Origin: CAZKAP01 sp964550895
Lineage (GTDB): Bacteria; Bacteroidota; Bacteroidia; Flavobacteriales; Flavobacteriaceae
DNA: 64,000 bases
Direction: 5' to 3'
Assembly: GCA_964550895.1 (NCBI GenBank)
Contig: CAZKAP010000005.1
Span: 1-64,000 of the forward strand
Shown here: one piece after another, positions 52,203 to 61,680 of the stretch
Layout: each line of letters opens with the position of its first letter
Numbering within the stretch: the stretch's first letter is position 1
Notes under the pieces: model-generated
Told to the model about the DNA's origin: nothing
Database searches by the model: none
What the model saw: only the letters and a program-made list of their open reading frames with translations
Program-made: the position numbers and the translations under genes

Positions 52203-52598
52203 ATGCGGTCCTTTTGCCTACTGTTTATAGCCTTGCTCGTGCTTTACGCCTGTGACTCGAGAGAACGAAACTGCCTCGACTTTCGCGTTGGCACTTTCTA
52301 TGTGGAGTCGGAACAGGACGGACAAACGGTTCGATCCCGGTTCCGGAGGACAGGAGACTACGAGTACGACTATTTTGAAGGGCGGATAGACACTTCCCGG
52401 GTCCGCTGGGTAAACGACTGCGAGTGTATACTCCAGAAAGTGAACCCTTCCAATGCACTGGAGAAAAAACCGATTCACATTCGAATTCTGTATACGACAG
52501 ACAGCACCTATACCTTTGAGTATGGCTATCTCAACGACGCAACCAAACTAAGGGGTACCGCATATCGAACCAATACCGCAGACGATGGAGATCTTTAG
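52203..52598 (+). CDS. Small lipoprotein conserved beside parC/terC
   Basis: About 131 residues: signal peptide with lipobox LYAC (Cys near 17), then a strand-rich domain with DFRVGTFYVESEQDG, RWVNDCECILQKV and YTTDSTYTFEY. The start at 52203 gives the lipoprotein signal; the frame continues to 52119 but without one. Similar flavobacterial proteins are often mislabelled DNA topoisomerase IV, perhaps by neighbourhood. Function unknown. Its end overlaps terC by 14 bp. Confidence 0.8.
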   Translation: MRSFCLLFIALLVLYACDSRERNCLDFRVGTFYVESEQDGQTVRSRFRRTGDYEYDYFEGRIDTSRVRWVNDCECILQKVNPSNALEKKPIHIRILYTTDSTYTFEYGYLNDATKLRGTAYRTNTADDGDL

Positions 52599-53409
52599 CA
52601 GTCCGGATGCCTGGATGGCATTGCTTACACTGACATTTCTGGAAATCATACTGGGAATTGACAACATTATTTTCATTACCATAGCCGCAGGCAAGCTCGA
52701 AAAAGGGGACCGCCGCAAGGCGACCAACCTCGGCCTGATCCTCGCCATGGGGCTTCGCATAGTGTTGCTATTCGCCATAACCTGGTTGGTGGCACTCAAG
52801 AAGCCCTTCCTGATGATCGATCAGGGCTGGATACACGGCGGGATAAGCGGACAGGCCCTGATCCTCTTCCTCGGAGGTTTATTTCTGTTGTACAAAAGCA
52901 CCAAGGAGATACACGAGAAGGTAGAAGATCGAGGACATGACGAAAGGGAAGTCAAGAAATCACGGTCTTCCTCCCTCAGTCAGGCCATATTGCAGATAAC
53001 CGTTATCAATATCGTGTTTTCCTTCGATTCCATACTCACGGCAATCGGGATGACCAACGGCATATCTCCGAATCCAAACGACGCCCTGATCCTCATGATC
53101 ATAGCCGTGGTAGTCTCGGTGATTATCATGATGCTCTTCGCCAACCCGGTGGGAGAATTTGTTACGCGTCATCCGTCCATACAGATACTGGGACTATCGT
53201 TTCTGATACTCATTGGATTCATGCTGATCGCAGAAGGAGCGCACCTCTCCCACCTGGTAGTATTCGATCAGGAGATCGGAAGCATCCCCAAGGGGTACCT
53301 CTATTTCGCCATAGCCTTCTCCCTGCTCGTGGAATTCCTGGACCTGCGCAGGCTCCGGAACAGGCCTCAGGTTCAGAGTACCGAAAATCAGTCGAACAAA
53401 CGAGCCTGA
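52585..53409 (+). CDS. TerC-family integral membrane protein
   Basis: The 274-residue protein has seven hydrophobic helices and the conserved acidic membrane motifs EIILGIDNIIF (first helix) and FSFDSILTAIGM, which in TerC-family proteins are thought to handle divalent metal ions, probably manganese. A charged loop follows helix 3. The C-terminal tail (RRLRNRPQVQ) is cytoplasmic. Its last 22 bp overlap the convergent parC end. Confidence 0.93.
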   Translation: MEIFSSPDAWMALLTLTFLEIILGIDNIIFITIAAGKLEKGDRRKATNLGLILAMGLRIVLLFAITWLVALKKPFLMIDQGWIHGGISGQALILFLGGLFLLYKSTKEIHEKVEDRGHDEREVKKSRSSSLSQAILQITVINIVFSFDSILTAIGMTNGISPNPNDALILMIIAVVVSVIIMMLFANPVGEFVTRHPSIQILGLSFLILIGFMLIAEGAHLSHLVVFDQEIGSIPKGYLYFAIAFSLLVEFLDLRRLRNRPQVQSTENQSNKRA

Positions 53410-55979
53410 TTCTCTTCTTCTCCGGGATCCGCTGAATCCTCACCGCCCCCAGGGCTGGCAACGGAGGCGTCGTCTCCGACATAAGGCAGCGGTTCGAGCG
53501 GTTGAATACGGCTTATCTTGTGAGGACTGAGCTGGTTGCCCAGTGCACGAATGCCTTTGATATCAATGGCCTCATCCAATTGCAATTCCTCCGGCGGTCG
53601 GGCATCCTTGCCTCGACTGCGGATAAAATGCAGCTCAACTCTGGGCCGCCAGTCGTAGGATGCAAATTCAAGTCGGGACTTGGGATGCGATCCCAGTAAT
53701 GCCTCCTCCCTGGCCGCTTCCGCCAAAAAACGCTTTATATAATGCTTACCCCGCTCTCCCTCGTAGTATACAATCGATATGGGTTTTTCTGGGTTCCACT
53801 TTTCCAGGACCAAGGGTTTTTCTTCGAAACGATGCAGCAGATTGGGAACGGAGGTATGCAGGGTCCCGTTGGGTTCAATCCAGAGAATCTGATCGTCACC
53901 CCGGAACTCCCCGAGCAGCTCACCCCGGCCTTCCGTATTGAGTTTTCCCACCACTTCGTCAAACCATAATTTCCTTGGCTTGAGGGTGGAATGGCCGGAT
54001 TCCTTGAATTCCACGCGCTTCACGGGGTGTTTGGATACGATATTCCCCCTGGAATCCCGTCCCTTGATCAGGATATCGGAGAAATCGATGTCCCATTTAA
54101 GCTTCTTTATACTCCCGCTTTGTCTCAGGTGAACGGTCACGGTCTCGGCCTCGCCGTTGGGATTGGCGGTCAGGTAAAGTACCTGGGCCGTCTTAGGTAT
54201 TCCGGCCAGGGGGTACATACGATCACGGGTCACACTGGTCACGTGAAAACGTTTGATATAGGTGACCTGTCCTTGCTTGTAGATCATGTTGTATACGGTC
54301 CGCTTATCCCTTTTCCTGAATACCGCTACATGCAGGATGTCCTTTTCTATAAAGACCTTACTGTCCACCCGGGTAACCATCATGTTGCCCGATCGCGTAA
54401 TCACGATTACGTCGTCTATATCGCTGCATTCCGATACGAAGGTGTCTTTCTTCAGAGCGGTGCCCACGAAGCCCTCCTCCCTGTTCACGTAGAGCTTTTG
54501 CGTCCGGAGTACGACCCGGGTTGCCTCAATATCGTCGAATACCCGAATTTCGGTCTTTCGCTCCCGCCCCTTTCCGAAATTCTTCTTCAACTCCCTGAAG
54601 TAATCGATGGTGAAGTCCGTCAGGTTTTCCAGGTGATGCCGGGTTTCGGCCATAGATTCTTCGAGGCTGTCGATGTGCTGCTGTGCTTTGTCCCGGTCGA
54701 ACTTGGAAATCCGCTTGATGCGAATCTCGGTGAGTCGGACCAAATCGTCCTCCGTAATCTCCCTTCTCAAATGGCCGATATGGGGCTCAAGGCCGGAACG
54801 GATGGCTGAGAGTACGCCTTCCCAGGTCTCTTCTTCTTCAATATCCCTGTATATGCGGTTTTCGATGAAGATCCGTTCCAGGGAAGCAAAATGCCACTGT
54901 TCCTCCAGCTCGGACAGCCGGATCTCCAATTCGCGACCCAGCAGTTCGCGGCTGCGATCCGTTGAGCTGCGAAGGATTTCGTCCACACCCATAAACCTCG
55001 GCTTGTGTTCGTGTATCACACAAGCCATGGGAGAAATCGAACTCTCGCAGGCCGTGAAGGCGTAGAGGGCATCTATGGTCTTTTCCGGCGAGATGCCCGA
55101 GGGAAGGTGGATTAGGATGGCTACCTCCGCCGCTGTATTGTCTTCGATTTTTTTGATCTTAATTTTTCCCTTCTCGTTGGCCTTGATAATGGAATCGATC
55201 AGGGTGCCGGTATTGGTGCCGTATGGGATGTCCTTGATCAGCAGGGTAGACCTGTCCAGTTTTTCAATACGGCAACGCAGGCGGATCTTTCCACCCCGAT
55301 TGCCATTCTGATATTGCTGGGCGTCCATGATCCCCGCGGTGGGGAAATCGGGAAGTAGGCTGAAAGAGCGTCCTTTCAGATAGGAGATACTCGCATCGAT
55401 CAGTTCATTGAAATTGTGAGGCAGAACCTTAGTAGAGAGTCCTACTGCGATTCCATCCGCTCCCTGAGCCAGTAGCAAGGGGAATTTTACCGGCAGGTTG
55501 ATCGGTTCCTTTTTTCGTCCGTCATATGATAACTGCCACTCGGTGACCTTGGGGCTGTACACCACCTGCAGGGCAAATTTGGAAAGACGCGCCTCTATGT
55601 ACCGCGGAGCCGCCGCACTGTCACCGGTGAGTATGTTTCCCCAGTTTCCCTGAGTATCGATAAGTAGGTCCTTCTGCCCGAGTTGTACCATCGCATCCCC
55701 TATGCTGGCATCGCCATGCGGATGATACTGCATGGTATGGCCCACCACATTGGCTACCTTGTTGTAACGCCCGTCGTCCAGATCCTTGAGCGAATGCAGT
55801 ATCCTCCTCTGAACGGGTTTAAAACCATCTTCCAGGGCCGGAACGGCCCGCTCCAGAATCACATATGAGGCATAATCAAGGAACCAGTCCTTGTACATCC
55901 CGGTGACCCGTTTCAGGCTCTCTCCTGTGGGATGTAAGGGTTCTTCATCCAGCTCTTCTTCATGAATATCTTCGCTCAT
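53388..55979 (-). CDS. parC: DNA topoisomerase IV, subunit A
   Basis: The 863-residue type IIA topoisomerase subunit has the winged-helix region with catalytic Tyr127 in APRYIEARL, the tower domain and a C-terminal beta-pinwheel. A GyrA-box (QRRGGKG) is not seen, and the partner encoded just upstream is ParE-like, so topoisomerase IV fits better than gyrase. It decatenates daughter chromosomes. It starts 16 bp after parE; its C-terminus is acidic and overlaps terC. Confidence 0.92.
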   Translation of the reverse strand: MSEDIHEEELDEEPLHPTGESLKRVTGMYKDWFLDYASYVILERAVPALEDGFKPVQRRILHSLKDLDDGRYNKVANVVGHTMQYHPHGDASIGDAMVQLGQKDLLIDTQGNWGNILTGDSAAAPRYIEARLSKFALQVVYSPKVTEWQLSYDGRKKEPINLPVKFPLLLAQGADGIAVGLSTKVLPHNFNELIDASISYLKGRSFSLLPDFPTAGIMDAQQYQNGNRGGKIRLRCRIEKLDRSTLLIKDIPYGTNTGTLIDSIIKANEKGKIKIKKIEDNTAAEVAILIHLPSGISPEKTIDALYAFTACESSISPMACVIHEHKPRFMGVDEILRSSTDRSRELLGRELEIRLSELEEQWHFASLERIFIENRIYRDIEEEETWEGVLSAIRSGLEPHIGHLRREITEDDLVRLTEIRIKRISKFDRDKAQQHIDSLEESMAETRHHLENLTDFTIDYFRELKKNFGKGRERKTEIRVFDDIEATRVVLRTQKLYVNREEGFVGTALKKDTFVSECSDIDDVIVITRSGNMMVTRVDSKVFIEKDILHVAVFRKRDKRTVYNMIYKQGQVTYIKRFHVTSVTRDRMYPLAGIPKTAQVLYLTANPNGEAETVTVHLRQSGSIKKLKWDIDFSDILIKGRDSRGNIVSKHPVKRVEFKESGHSTLKPRKLWFDEVVGKLNTEGRGELLGEFRGDDQILWIEPNGTLHTSVPNLLHRFEEKPLVLEKWNPEKPISIVYYEGERGKHYIKRFLAEAAREEALLGSHPKSRLEFASYDWRPRVELHFIRSRGKDARPPEELQLDEAIDIKGIRALGNQLSPHKISRIQPLEPLPYVGDDASVASPGGGEDSADPGEEENQARLFD

Positions 55980-55995
55980 GCAGTCGGGAATTTCC

Positions 55996-57864
55996 TTAAT
56001 TCGTTTGATTCTCTGCCCCGGCCTCCACCAAATCCAGTTCTACCTTCAGGTTGTTAATAATGAATTCCTGGCGGTCAGGGGTGTTCTTGCCCATATAAAA
56101 CTGAAGCAGTTTCTCGGTGCTCATGGCCCTGTCCATCATTACGGGTTCCAGTCGTATGTCCGCTCCGATAAACAGGGAGAATTCGTCAGGGGATATCTCG
56201 CCCAGGCCCTTAAAACGAGTAATTTCAGGCTGCCCCCTGAGTTCCAGCACCGCCTTCCGCTTTTCCTCCTCGCTGTAACAATAGCGGGTCTCCTTTTTAT
56301 TCCGAACCCGGAAGAGCGGCGTCTGGAGGATATAGAGGTGGTTCTCCTTGATCAGTTCAGGGAAGAACTGCAGGAAAAATGTAATCAATAACAAACGGAT
56401 GTGCATGCCGTCCACATCGGCATCCGTGGCGATGACGATATTGTTATACCTCAGGTTTTCCATGGACTCCTCGATGTCCAGTGCCGCCTGAAGCAGGTTG
56501 AACTCTTCGTTTTCGTAGACGATCTTTTTGGACATGCCATAGGAATTCAAGGGTTTGCCTCTCAGGCTGAAGACAGCCTGGGTGTTGACATCCCTGGACT
56601 TGGTAATCGATCCGGACGCGGAGTCCCCCTCGGTTATGAACAGGGTACTCTCCAGTCGCCTCTCATTTTTCAGGTTAGTGAGGTGTATCCGACAGTCCCT
56701 GAGCTTTTTGTTGTGCAGGCTCGCCTTCTTGGCCCGTTCTCTGGCCAGCTTCCGAATGCCGGACAATTCCTTGCGCTCGCGTTCGGCCTGCAGGATCTTC
56801 TGCTGAAGAAGCTGGGCGGTTTCCGGCTGTTTATGCAGATAGTTATCCAACTGAGTTCCAACAAAATCATTGATGTAGGTGCGTACGGTAGGCAGCTTCC
56901 CTCCCATTTCAGTCGATCCCAGCTTGGTCTTGGTCTGACTCTCGAATACCGGTTCCATGACCTTTATGGAAATCGCCCCTATGATCGATTTGCGGATGTC
57001 GGAGGACTCGAAGTTCTTGCCGTAGAACTCCCTGACCGTGCGAACGATGGCCTCGCGGAAAGCGGACAGGTGTGTCCCACCCTGGGTGGTGTTCTGACCG
57101 TTGACGAAGGAGTAGTAGTTTTCGTTGTACTGAGTGCGGCTGTGGGTCAGGGCTATTTCGATGTCCTCTCCCCTAAGATGGACAATGGGATACAGCATAT
57201 CCTCCGGACTGTTCTGGTCCTCGAGTAAGTCCCTCAGGCCATTCTTGGAAAAGTAACGGGTCCCGTTGAACTTAATGGTCAGGCCCGGATTGAGGTAAAC
57301 GTAGTTGCGAACCATGCGCTCTACGTATTCCGTCCTAAACCTGAAGTTTCGAAAAATGGTTGGGTCCGGGGTAAATTCGACGATCGTACCCGTCCTTTCT
57401 TCGGACGCCCCTGCTTCCTCCTTAGCCAATACGCCCAACTCGAAATCTGCGGTTTTGCACTTTCCCTCTCGAACCGAACGAACCCTGAAACGGGAGGACA
57501 GGGCATTGACCGCCTTGGTCCCTACTCCATTCAGCCCAACCGATTTCTTGAATGCGCGGGTATCGTATTTTCCTCCGGTGTTCATGCGGGAGACCACCTC
57601 CACCACCTTACCCAGTGGAATGCCGCGTCCGTAATCCCGTACGTGCACTTCCGTTCCGTCTATGTCGATCTCTATGATCTTCCCGGCCCCCATGACAAAC
57701 TCATCGATGCAATTGTCGACTACCTCCTTGAGCAATATGTATATCCCATCATCGGCTGAAGATCCGTCACCGAGTTTTCCGATATACATGCCCGGGCGCA
57801 GGCGGATATGCTCTCTCCAATCGAGAGAGCGGATATGCTCTTCGGTATACTGGGTATCAGACAT
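55996..57864 (-). CDS. parE: DNA topoisomerase IV, subunit B
   Basis: The 622-residue ATPase subunit has the GHKL motifs EVVDNCIDE, GRGIPLG and GLNGVGTKAVNALS, the transducer domain, and the TOPRIM motifs TEGDSASG and DADVDGMHIRLLL. The length and lack of the gyrase B insertions fit ParE. It precedes parC in the same transcript. The upstream gap 57865-57970 carries only a weak TATTTTCG -7 element. Confidence 0.93.
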   Translation of the reverse strand: MSDTQYTEEHIRSLDWREHIRLRPGMYIGKLGDGSSADDGIYILLKEVVDNCIDEFVMGAGKIIEIDIDGTEVHVRDYGRGIPLGKVVEVVSRMNTGGKYDTRAFKKSVGLNGVGTKAVNALSSRFRVRSVREGKCKTADFELGVLAKEEAGASEERTGTIVEFTPDPTIFRNFRFRTEYVERMVRNYVYLNPGLTIKFNGTRYFSKNGLRDLLEDQNSPEDMLYPIVHLRGEDIEIALTHSRTQYNENYYSFVNGQNTTQGGTHLSAFREAIVRTVREFYGKNFESSDIRKSIIGAISIKVMEPVFESQTKTKLGSTEMGGKLPTVRTYINDFVGTQLDNYLHKQPETAQLLQQKILQAERERKELSGIRKLARERAKKASLHNKKLRDCRIHLTNLKNERRLESTLFITEGDSASGSITKSRDVNTQAVFSLRGKPLNSYGMSKKIVYENEEFNLLQAALDIEESMENLRYNNIVIATDADVDGMHIRLLLITFFLQFFPELIKENHLYILQTPLFRVRNKKETRYCYSEEEKRKAVLELRGQPEITRFKGLGEISPDEFSLFIGADIRLEPVMMDRAMSTEKLLQFYMGKNTPDRQEFIINNLKVELDLVEAGAENQTN

Positions 57865-57970
57865 AAGTGAATCGGAATATCATCCGAAAATAGGGCCTTT
57901 CAGGCACATTTGTGCGCACTGCGGCAGTAAGTAATCAACAACTTCCTAACGATTGTATCAGACAGGGAGA

Positions 57971-59065
57971 TCAGACGTTGAAACGGAAATGCATGACATC
58001 CCCATCCTTGACGATGTAATCTTTTCCTTCCACCCGCATTCTTCCGGACTCACGGGCCTTGCTCTCGCTTCCCAGGGCTACGTAGTCGTCGTACGCGATA
58101 ACTTCGGCGCGTATGAAGCCTTTCTCGAAGTCGGTATGGATAACCCCTGCGGCCTGAGGTGCCGTTGAACCCACGGGTATGGTCCAGGCACGGACTTCCT
58201 TTTCTCCAGCGGTGAAATAGGTTTCCAGGTCCAGCAACCGGTACGCCTGTCGGATCAGGCGGGAGGCCCCGGGTTCCTCCAGTCCAAGATCTTGCAAGAA
58301 CATCTGCCGCTCTTCGTACTCTGTCAATTCGCTGATATCCGCCTCAGTAGCCACGGCCAGGAAGAGCACCTCGGCCTTTTCGTCCCTGACGGCCTCCCTG
58401 ACCCGATCCACATAGGCATTTCCGCTGACTGCGGAAGCCTCATCCACATTACAGACATACATCACCGGCTTATCGGTGATCAGCTGCAGGGGCGCAATGA
58501 ACTGGGCATGTTCCTCGGGAGAACGCTCAATGGCCCGGATCGATATTCCCTGTTCGAGCCCTTTCCTGATCCTGTCCAGGACGGCCAGTTCAGCCGCGGC
58601 CTCCTTATTACCCGTCTTGACGACCCGTGCAGCCTTTTCGCGTTTCTTCTCCACGGATTCCAGGTCCTTCAGCTGGAGTTCTATATCGATGATCTCCTTA
58701 TCCCGTATGGGGTCTACGCTTCCCTCGACATGGGTGACATTGTCGTTATCAAAGCACCGAAGCACGTGGATAATGGCATCGGTTTCACGTATATTGGCCA
58801 GGAACTGATTACCGAGCCCTTCCCCTTTACTCGCCCCCTTGACGAGCCCGGCGATATCGACGATTTCTACCGTGGCCGGAACCACTCTTTGAGGATTGAC
58901 CAGTTCCTCCAGCATATTGAGCCTGGGATCGGGTACATTCACCACACCGAGATTGGGCTCAATGGTGCAGAATGGAAAATTAGCGCTTTGGGCTTTGGCG
59001 CTGGAAAGGCAATTGAAAAGGGTCGATTTACCGACGTTAGGCAGTCCTACTATTCCCGCTTTCAT
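57971..59065 (-). CDS. ychF: Ribosome-binding ATPase YchF
   Basis: The 364-residue OBG-like protein has the P-loop GLPNVGKSTLFN (about 6-17), DIAGLVKGAS, and NVDE in place of the GTPase NKxD motif, which shifts specificity to ATP. A coiled-coil hairpin (about 130-200) and a C-terminal TGS domain complete the family layout. It binds 70S ribosomes and affects translation and stress response. Confidence 0.97.
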   Translation of the reverse strand: MKAGIVGLPNVGKSTLFNCLSSAKAQSANFPFCTIEPNLGVVNVPDPRLNMLEELVNPQRVVPATVEIVDIAGLVKGASKGEGLGNQFLANIRETDAIIHVLRCFDNDNVTHVEGSVDPIRDKEIIDIELQLKDLESVEKKREKAARVVKTGNKEAAAELAVLDRIRKGLEQGISIRAIERSPEEHAQFIAPLQLITDKPVMYVCNVDEASAVSGNAYVDRVREAVRDEKAEVLFLAVATEADISELTEYEERQMFLQDLGLEEPGASRLIRQAYRLLDLETYFTAGEKEVRAWTIPVGSTAPQAAGVIHTDFEKGFIRAEVIAYDDYVALGSESKARESGRMRVEGKDYIVKDGDVMHFRFNV

Positions 59066-59115
59066 CCGTTACTGTTCTTCGAAAGGCTGCAAAGATATGC
59101 CTTCCGACAGCAATC

Positions 59116-59469
59116 TTATTCATCGGGGTGCATAAACCGCTGCTTGCCCAGTAGTTCTTCCTCGGTTTCGACCCGGTCCTCGTCCGGGACACAGCAATCT
59201 ACAGGGCAAACTGCAGCGCACTGAGGCTCCTCGTGAAAGCCCATACACTCGGTACATTTGTCCGTAGCGATGAAATAAACTTCGTCGCTGATGGGCATCT
59301 GAAATTCGTCGGCGTCCACGTCCTCTCCTGAAGGAAGGGTAACCTTGCCTTTCAGGGAGGTGCCGTCACTGTATTTCCACTCTTCGGCGCCTTCGTAAAT
59401 GGCCGTATTGGGACACTCGGGCTCGCAGGCTCCGCAGTTGATGCACTCGTCGGTTATAATGATTGCCAT
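59116..59469 (-). CDS. 4Fe-4S dicluster ferredoxin
   Basis: The 117-residue protein has two cluster motifs, CINCGACEPECP at the N-terminus and CTECMGFHEEPQCAAVCP further on, separated by an acidic insert of about 40 residues, so it is a two-cluster electron carrier. The start at 59469 (MAIIITDEC) is standard; the frame to 59553 includes the promoter. It is divergent from the acyl-CoA reductase gene, with a shared 64-bp promoter region. Confidence 0.94.
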   Translation of the reverse strand: MAIIITDECINCGACEPECPNTAIYEGAEEWKYSDGTSLKGKVTLPSGEDVDADEFQMPISDEVYFIATDKCTECMGFHEEPQCAAVCPVDCCVPDEDRVETEEELLGKQRFMHPDE

Positions 59470-59502
59470 ATACCTGAATATAAATCTATGCTTACTTTTG
59501 AG

Positions 59503-59534
59503 CAAATTTAAGTTTGCAGGACCAAGCGCACAAA
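59503..59534 (-). promoter_or_regulatory. Promoter of the ferredoxin gene
   Basis: Minus-strand TTTG (59531-59534) and TAAATTTG (59503-59510) are 20 bp apart, a full match to the TTTG / TAnnTTTG consensus. The -33 element covers the first base of the divergent acyl-CoA reductase start codon. The leader before the start at 59469 would be about 30 bases. Confidence 0.65.
59509..59516 (+). promoter_or_regulatory. -7 promoter element of the acyl-CoA reductase/serC transcript
   Basis: TAAGTTTG on the plus strand, 17 bp before the start at 59534, overlaps the first two bases of the opposing ferredoxin -7 element. A second perfect element, TACTTTTG, lies at 59493-59500. The two transcripts probably compete for polymerase. 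Confidence 0.5.
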
Positions 59535-60586
59535 TGCAATGGACTTTTGACAAGAGGCTGGAGACCCTGGATCGACTGGGAAAACAGTTAAGAGATTGGT
59601 TTCCGGAGAAGCCATCCGGGGGGATCCCGGGAACCCTACCTGGGGAATTGCAGGAAGTGATCCGGCGCAGTTCACAAATAAACCCCTGGTTTACAAACTA
59701 TTACATCTGCCTGGCCCTATATACCTGGGGCCAGACCCTAACCCTGGACGCCCTGAATGCCTGGAGGGGAGCGTATACCTCGCCGGAAAGGACCGGCGAA
59801 AGAAGGGTCGTCCTTATTATGGCGGGTAATATTCCGCTTGTGGGCATGCACGACGCCCTGGCGGTCTTCCTGAGCGGCCAGCGGGCCCTGTGCAAATGGT
59901 CTTCTCAGGATCCCGAACTGATCCGTTTCCTATTCGAGCGGCTAAACCCCGAAAAAGATCCTTCCTTTCCTATGATCTCCCCGGTATGGCCACTTCAGGA
60001 TATGGATGCCGTAATCGCCACCGGCAGCGGAAACACCAACCGGTATTTCGAACACTACTTCGGGGATTACCCACATATATTCCGGGCCAATCGCACGTCG
60101 GTCGCCGTATTGGATGGAAAAGAGAGCGAAGAGGAACTATCTGGACTGATCGATGATATGTTTCTCTACTTCGGACTGGGATGCCGCAATGTGAGCAAAC
60201 TGTTCCTTCCGGAAGATCACGATCTGAGACCCATCATGGACGCAATAGCCGAGAGACGGGAACTTAACGAACACCACAAATTTGGCAACAATTACCATTA
60301 CCAGAAGGCGGTTCTAACCATGAATGCCAGGGAATACCGGGATACCGGTAATGCCCTGATGATAGAGAACCCGTCCTACCACGCACCGGTTTCCACTATT
60401 CATTACGAATTTTATACCAGCACTGATCGCATTTCAGGGATGCTGGATGCCGATTCTTCTCAGCTTCAGTGCAAAGTAAGGCGGAGAGGAAGCGAAGACT
60501 GGATTACTCCCGGCAGCACCCAGCAACCCGGCCTCATGGACTATTCCGACGGGGTCGACACCATGGACTTTTTGCTCAGGTTATGA
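59534..60586 (+). CDS. Acyl-CoA reductase (LuxC-like aldehyde dehydrogenase)
   Basis: About 350 residues with an aldehyde-dehydrogenase fold of the LuxC type: LIMAGNIPLVGMHDAL cofactor strand, IATGSGNTNRYFEHYF, and a probable nucleophile Cys217 in FGLGCRNVSKLF. The family reduces fatty acyl-CoA or acyl-ACP to the aldehyde. No fatty-aldehyde-using gene lies nearby, so the product's use is unknown. The start at 59534 fits the family; it overlaps serC by 4 bp (ATGA). Confidence 0.88.
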   Translation: MQWTFDKRLETLDRLGKQLRDWFPEKPSGGIPGTLPGELQEVIRRSSQINPWFTNYYICLALYTWGQTLTLDALNAWRGAYTSPERTGERRVVLIMAGNIPLVGMHDALAVFLSGQRALCKWSSQDPELIRFLFERLNPEKDPSFPMISPVWPLQDMDAVIATGSGNTNRYFEHYFGDYPHIFRANRTSVAVLDGKESEEELSGLIDDMFLYFGLGCRNVSKLFLPEDHDLRPIMDAIAERRELNEHHKFGNNYHYQKAVLTMNAREYRDTGNALMIENPSYHAPVSTIHYEFYTSTDRISGMLDADSSQLQCKVRRRGSEDWITPGSTQQPGLMDYSDGVDTMDFLLRL

Positions 60587-61659
60587 CGAAAAAAAACCAC
60601 AATTTCTGCGCCGGTCCCTGCGTACTTCCCCAACCGGTTCTCCAGGCAGCGGCCGAGGCCGTCAGGAACTGGCATCCCAACGGCCTTTCCTTGTTGGAAA
60701 TCTCGCACCGGGATCCTGCCTTCGTCGAGGTCATGGAAGAGGCACGGGGTCTGCTCCTCGAATTGCTCAAATTACCGGAAGAAGAGTATGCCGCCCTTTT
60801 CCTTCACGGTGGCGCCAGCACACAGTTTCTGGCCGTAGCCGCGAATTTCCTGAATACAAGGGCGGCCTATGCGGATACGGGAACCTGGAGCGCCAAGGCG
60901 ATCCGTGAGGCTCAAATGTACGGAGCAGTCGAAATCGTTGCCAGTTCCCGGGATCAGGATTACACCCAAATACCCGAGGTGCCTGAATTGAATTCCGACG
61001 CCTTCGACTATCTTCACCTGACTTCGAACAACACCATTTTCGGGACCCAGTGGACCGCATTTCCCAGGACGGAAATTCCCCTGATAGCCGATATGAGTTC
61101 GGACCTGTTTTCCCGAACGATAGATGCCCGTGATTTCGATCTCATCTACGCAGGTGCCCAGAAAAATGCTGGACCCGCCGGCGTGACACTGGTCGTAATC
61201 CGGAAATCCATGCTGGAGAACATCTCAGGGGATCTCCCTTCCATGCTGGATTACCGCGTTCATGTTTCCCGGGACAGCATGTTCAATACCCCACCGGTAT
61301 TCGCGGTGTACACCAGCCTGCTCAATCTTCGCTGGCTCCGGGAACAGGGAGGGGTTGCCGTCATGGAGAAGCGCAATCGGGAAAAAGCCGAAACCCTTTA
61401 CGAGGAAATCGACAGAAACCCCTTATTGCAAGGCTTGGTTAGGCCCCGTGACCGGTCCATCATGAATGCCACTTTCCGCCTGACCGACACCCAACTCACG
61501 GAACCTTTCGACCGGCTTTGGAAAGAAGCCGGCATTTATGGCCTTGAAGGCCATCGAAGCGTAGGCGGATACCGGGCCTCCATGTACAATGCACTGGAAT
61601 GGGATAGTGTGCGGGTACTTACGGAAGTTCTTCGTTACTTTGAAAGTAAATACGGATAA
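60583..61659 (+). CDS. serC: 3-phosphoserine aminotransferase
   Basis: The 358-residue PLP enzyme makes phosphoserine from phosphohydroxypyruvate and also acts in PLP synthesis. The PLP lysine is K194 in AGAQKNAGPAG; NFCAGPCVLP and LFLHGGAST are the family signatures. It starts within the acyl-CoA reductase stop codon. No serA gene follows. Confidence 0.96.
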   Translation: MTKKNHNFCAGPCVLPQPVLQAAAEAVRNWHPNGLSLLEISHRDPAFVEVMEEARGLLLELLKLPEEEYAALFLHGGASTQFLAVAANFLNTRAAYADTGTWSAKAIREAQMYGAVEIVASSRDQDYTQIPEVPELNSDAFDYLHLTSNNTIFGTQWTAFPRTEIPLIADMSSDLFSRTIDARDFDLIYAGAQKNAGPAGVTLVVIRKSMLENISGDLPSMLDYRVHVSRDSMFNTPPVFAVYTSLLNLRWLREQGGVAVMEKRNREKAETLYEEIDRNPLLQGLVRPRDRSIMNATFRLTDTQLTEPFDRLWKEAGIYGLEGHRSVGGYRASMYNALEWDSVRVLTEVLRYFESKYG

Positions 61660-61680
61660 ACAGACCATTAGATTAAAACT

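Noticed and set aside
55996..57864. Gyrase subunits gyrB/gyrA instead of parE/parC
   Set aside because: The parE-parC adjacency, subunit lengths and lack of a visible GyrA box favour topoisomerase IV.
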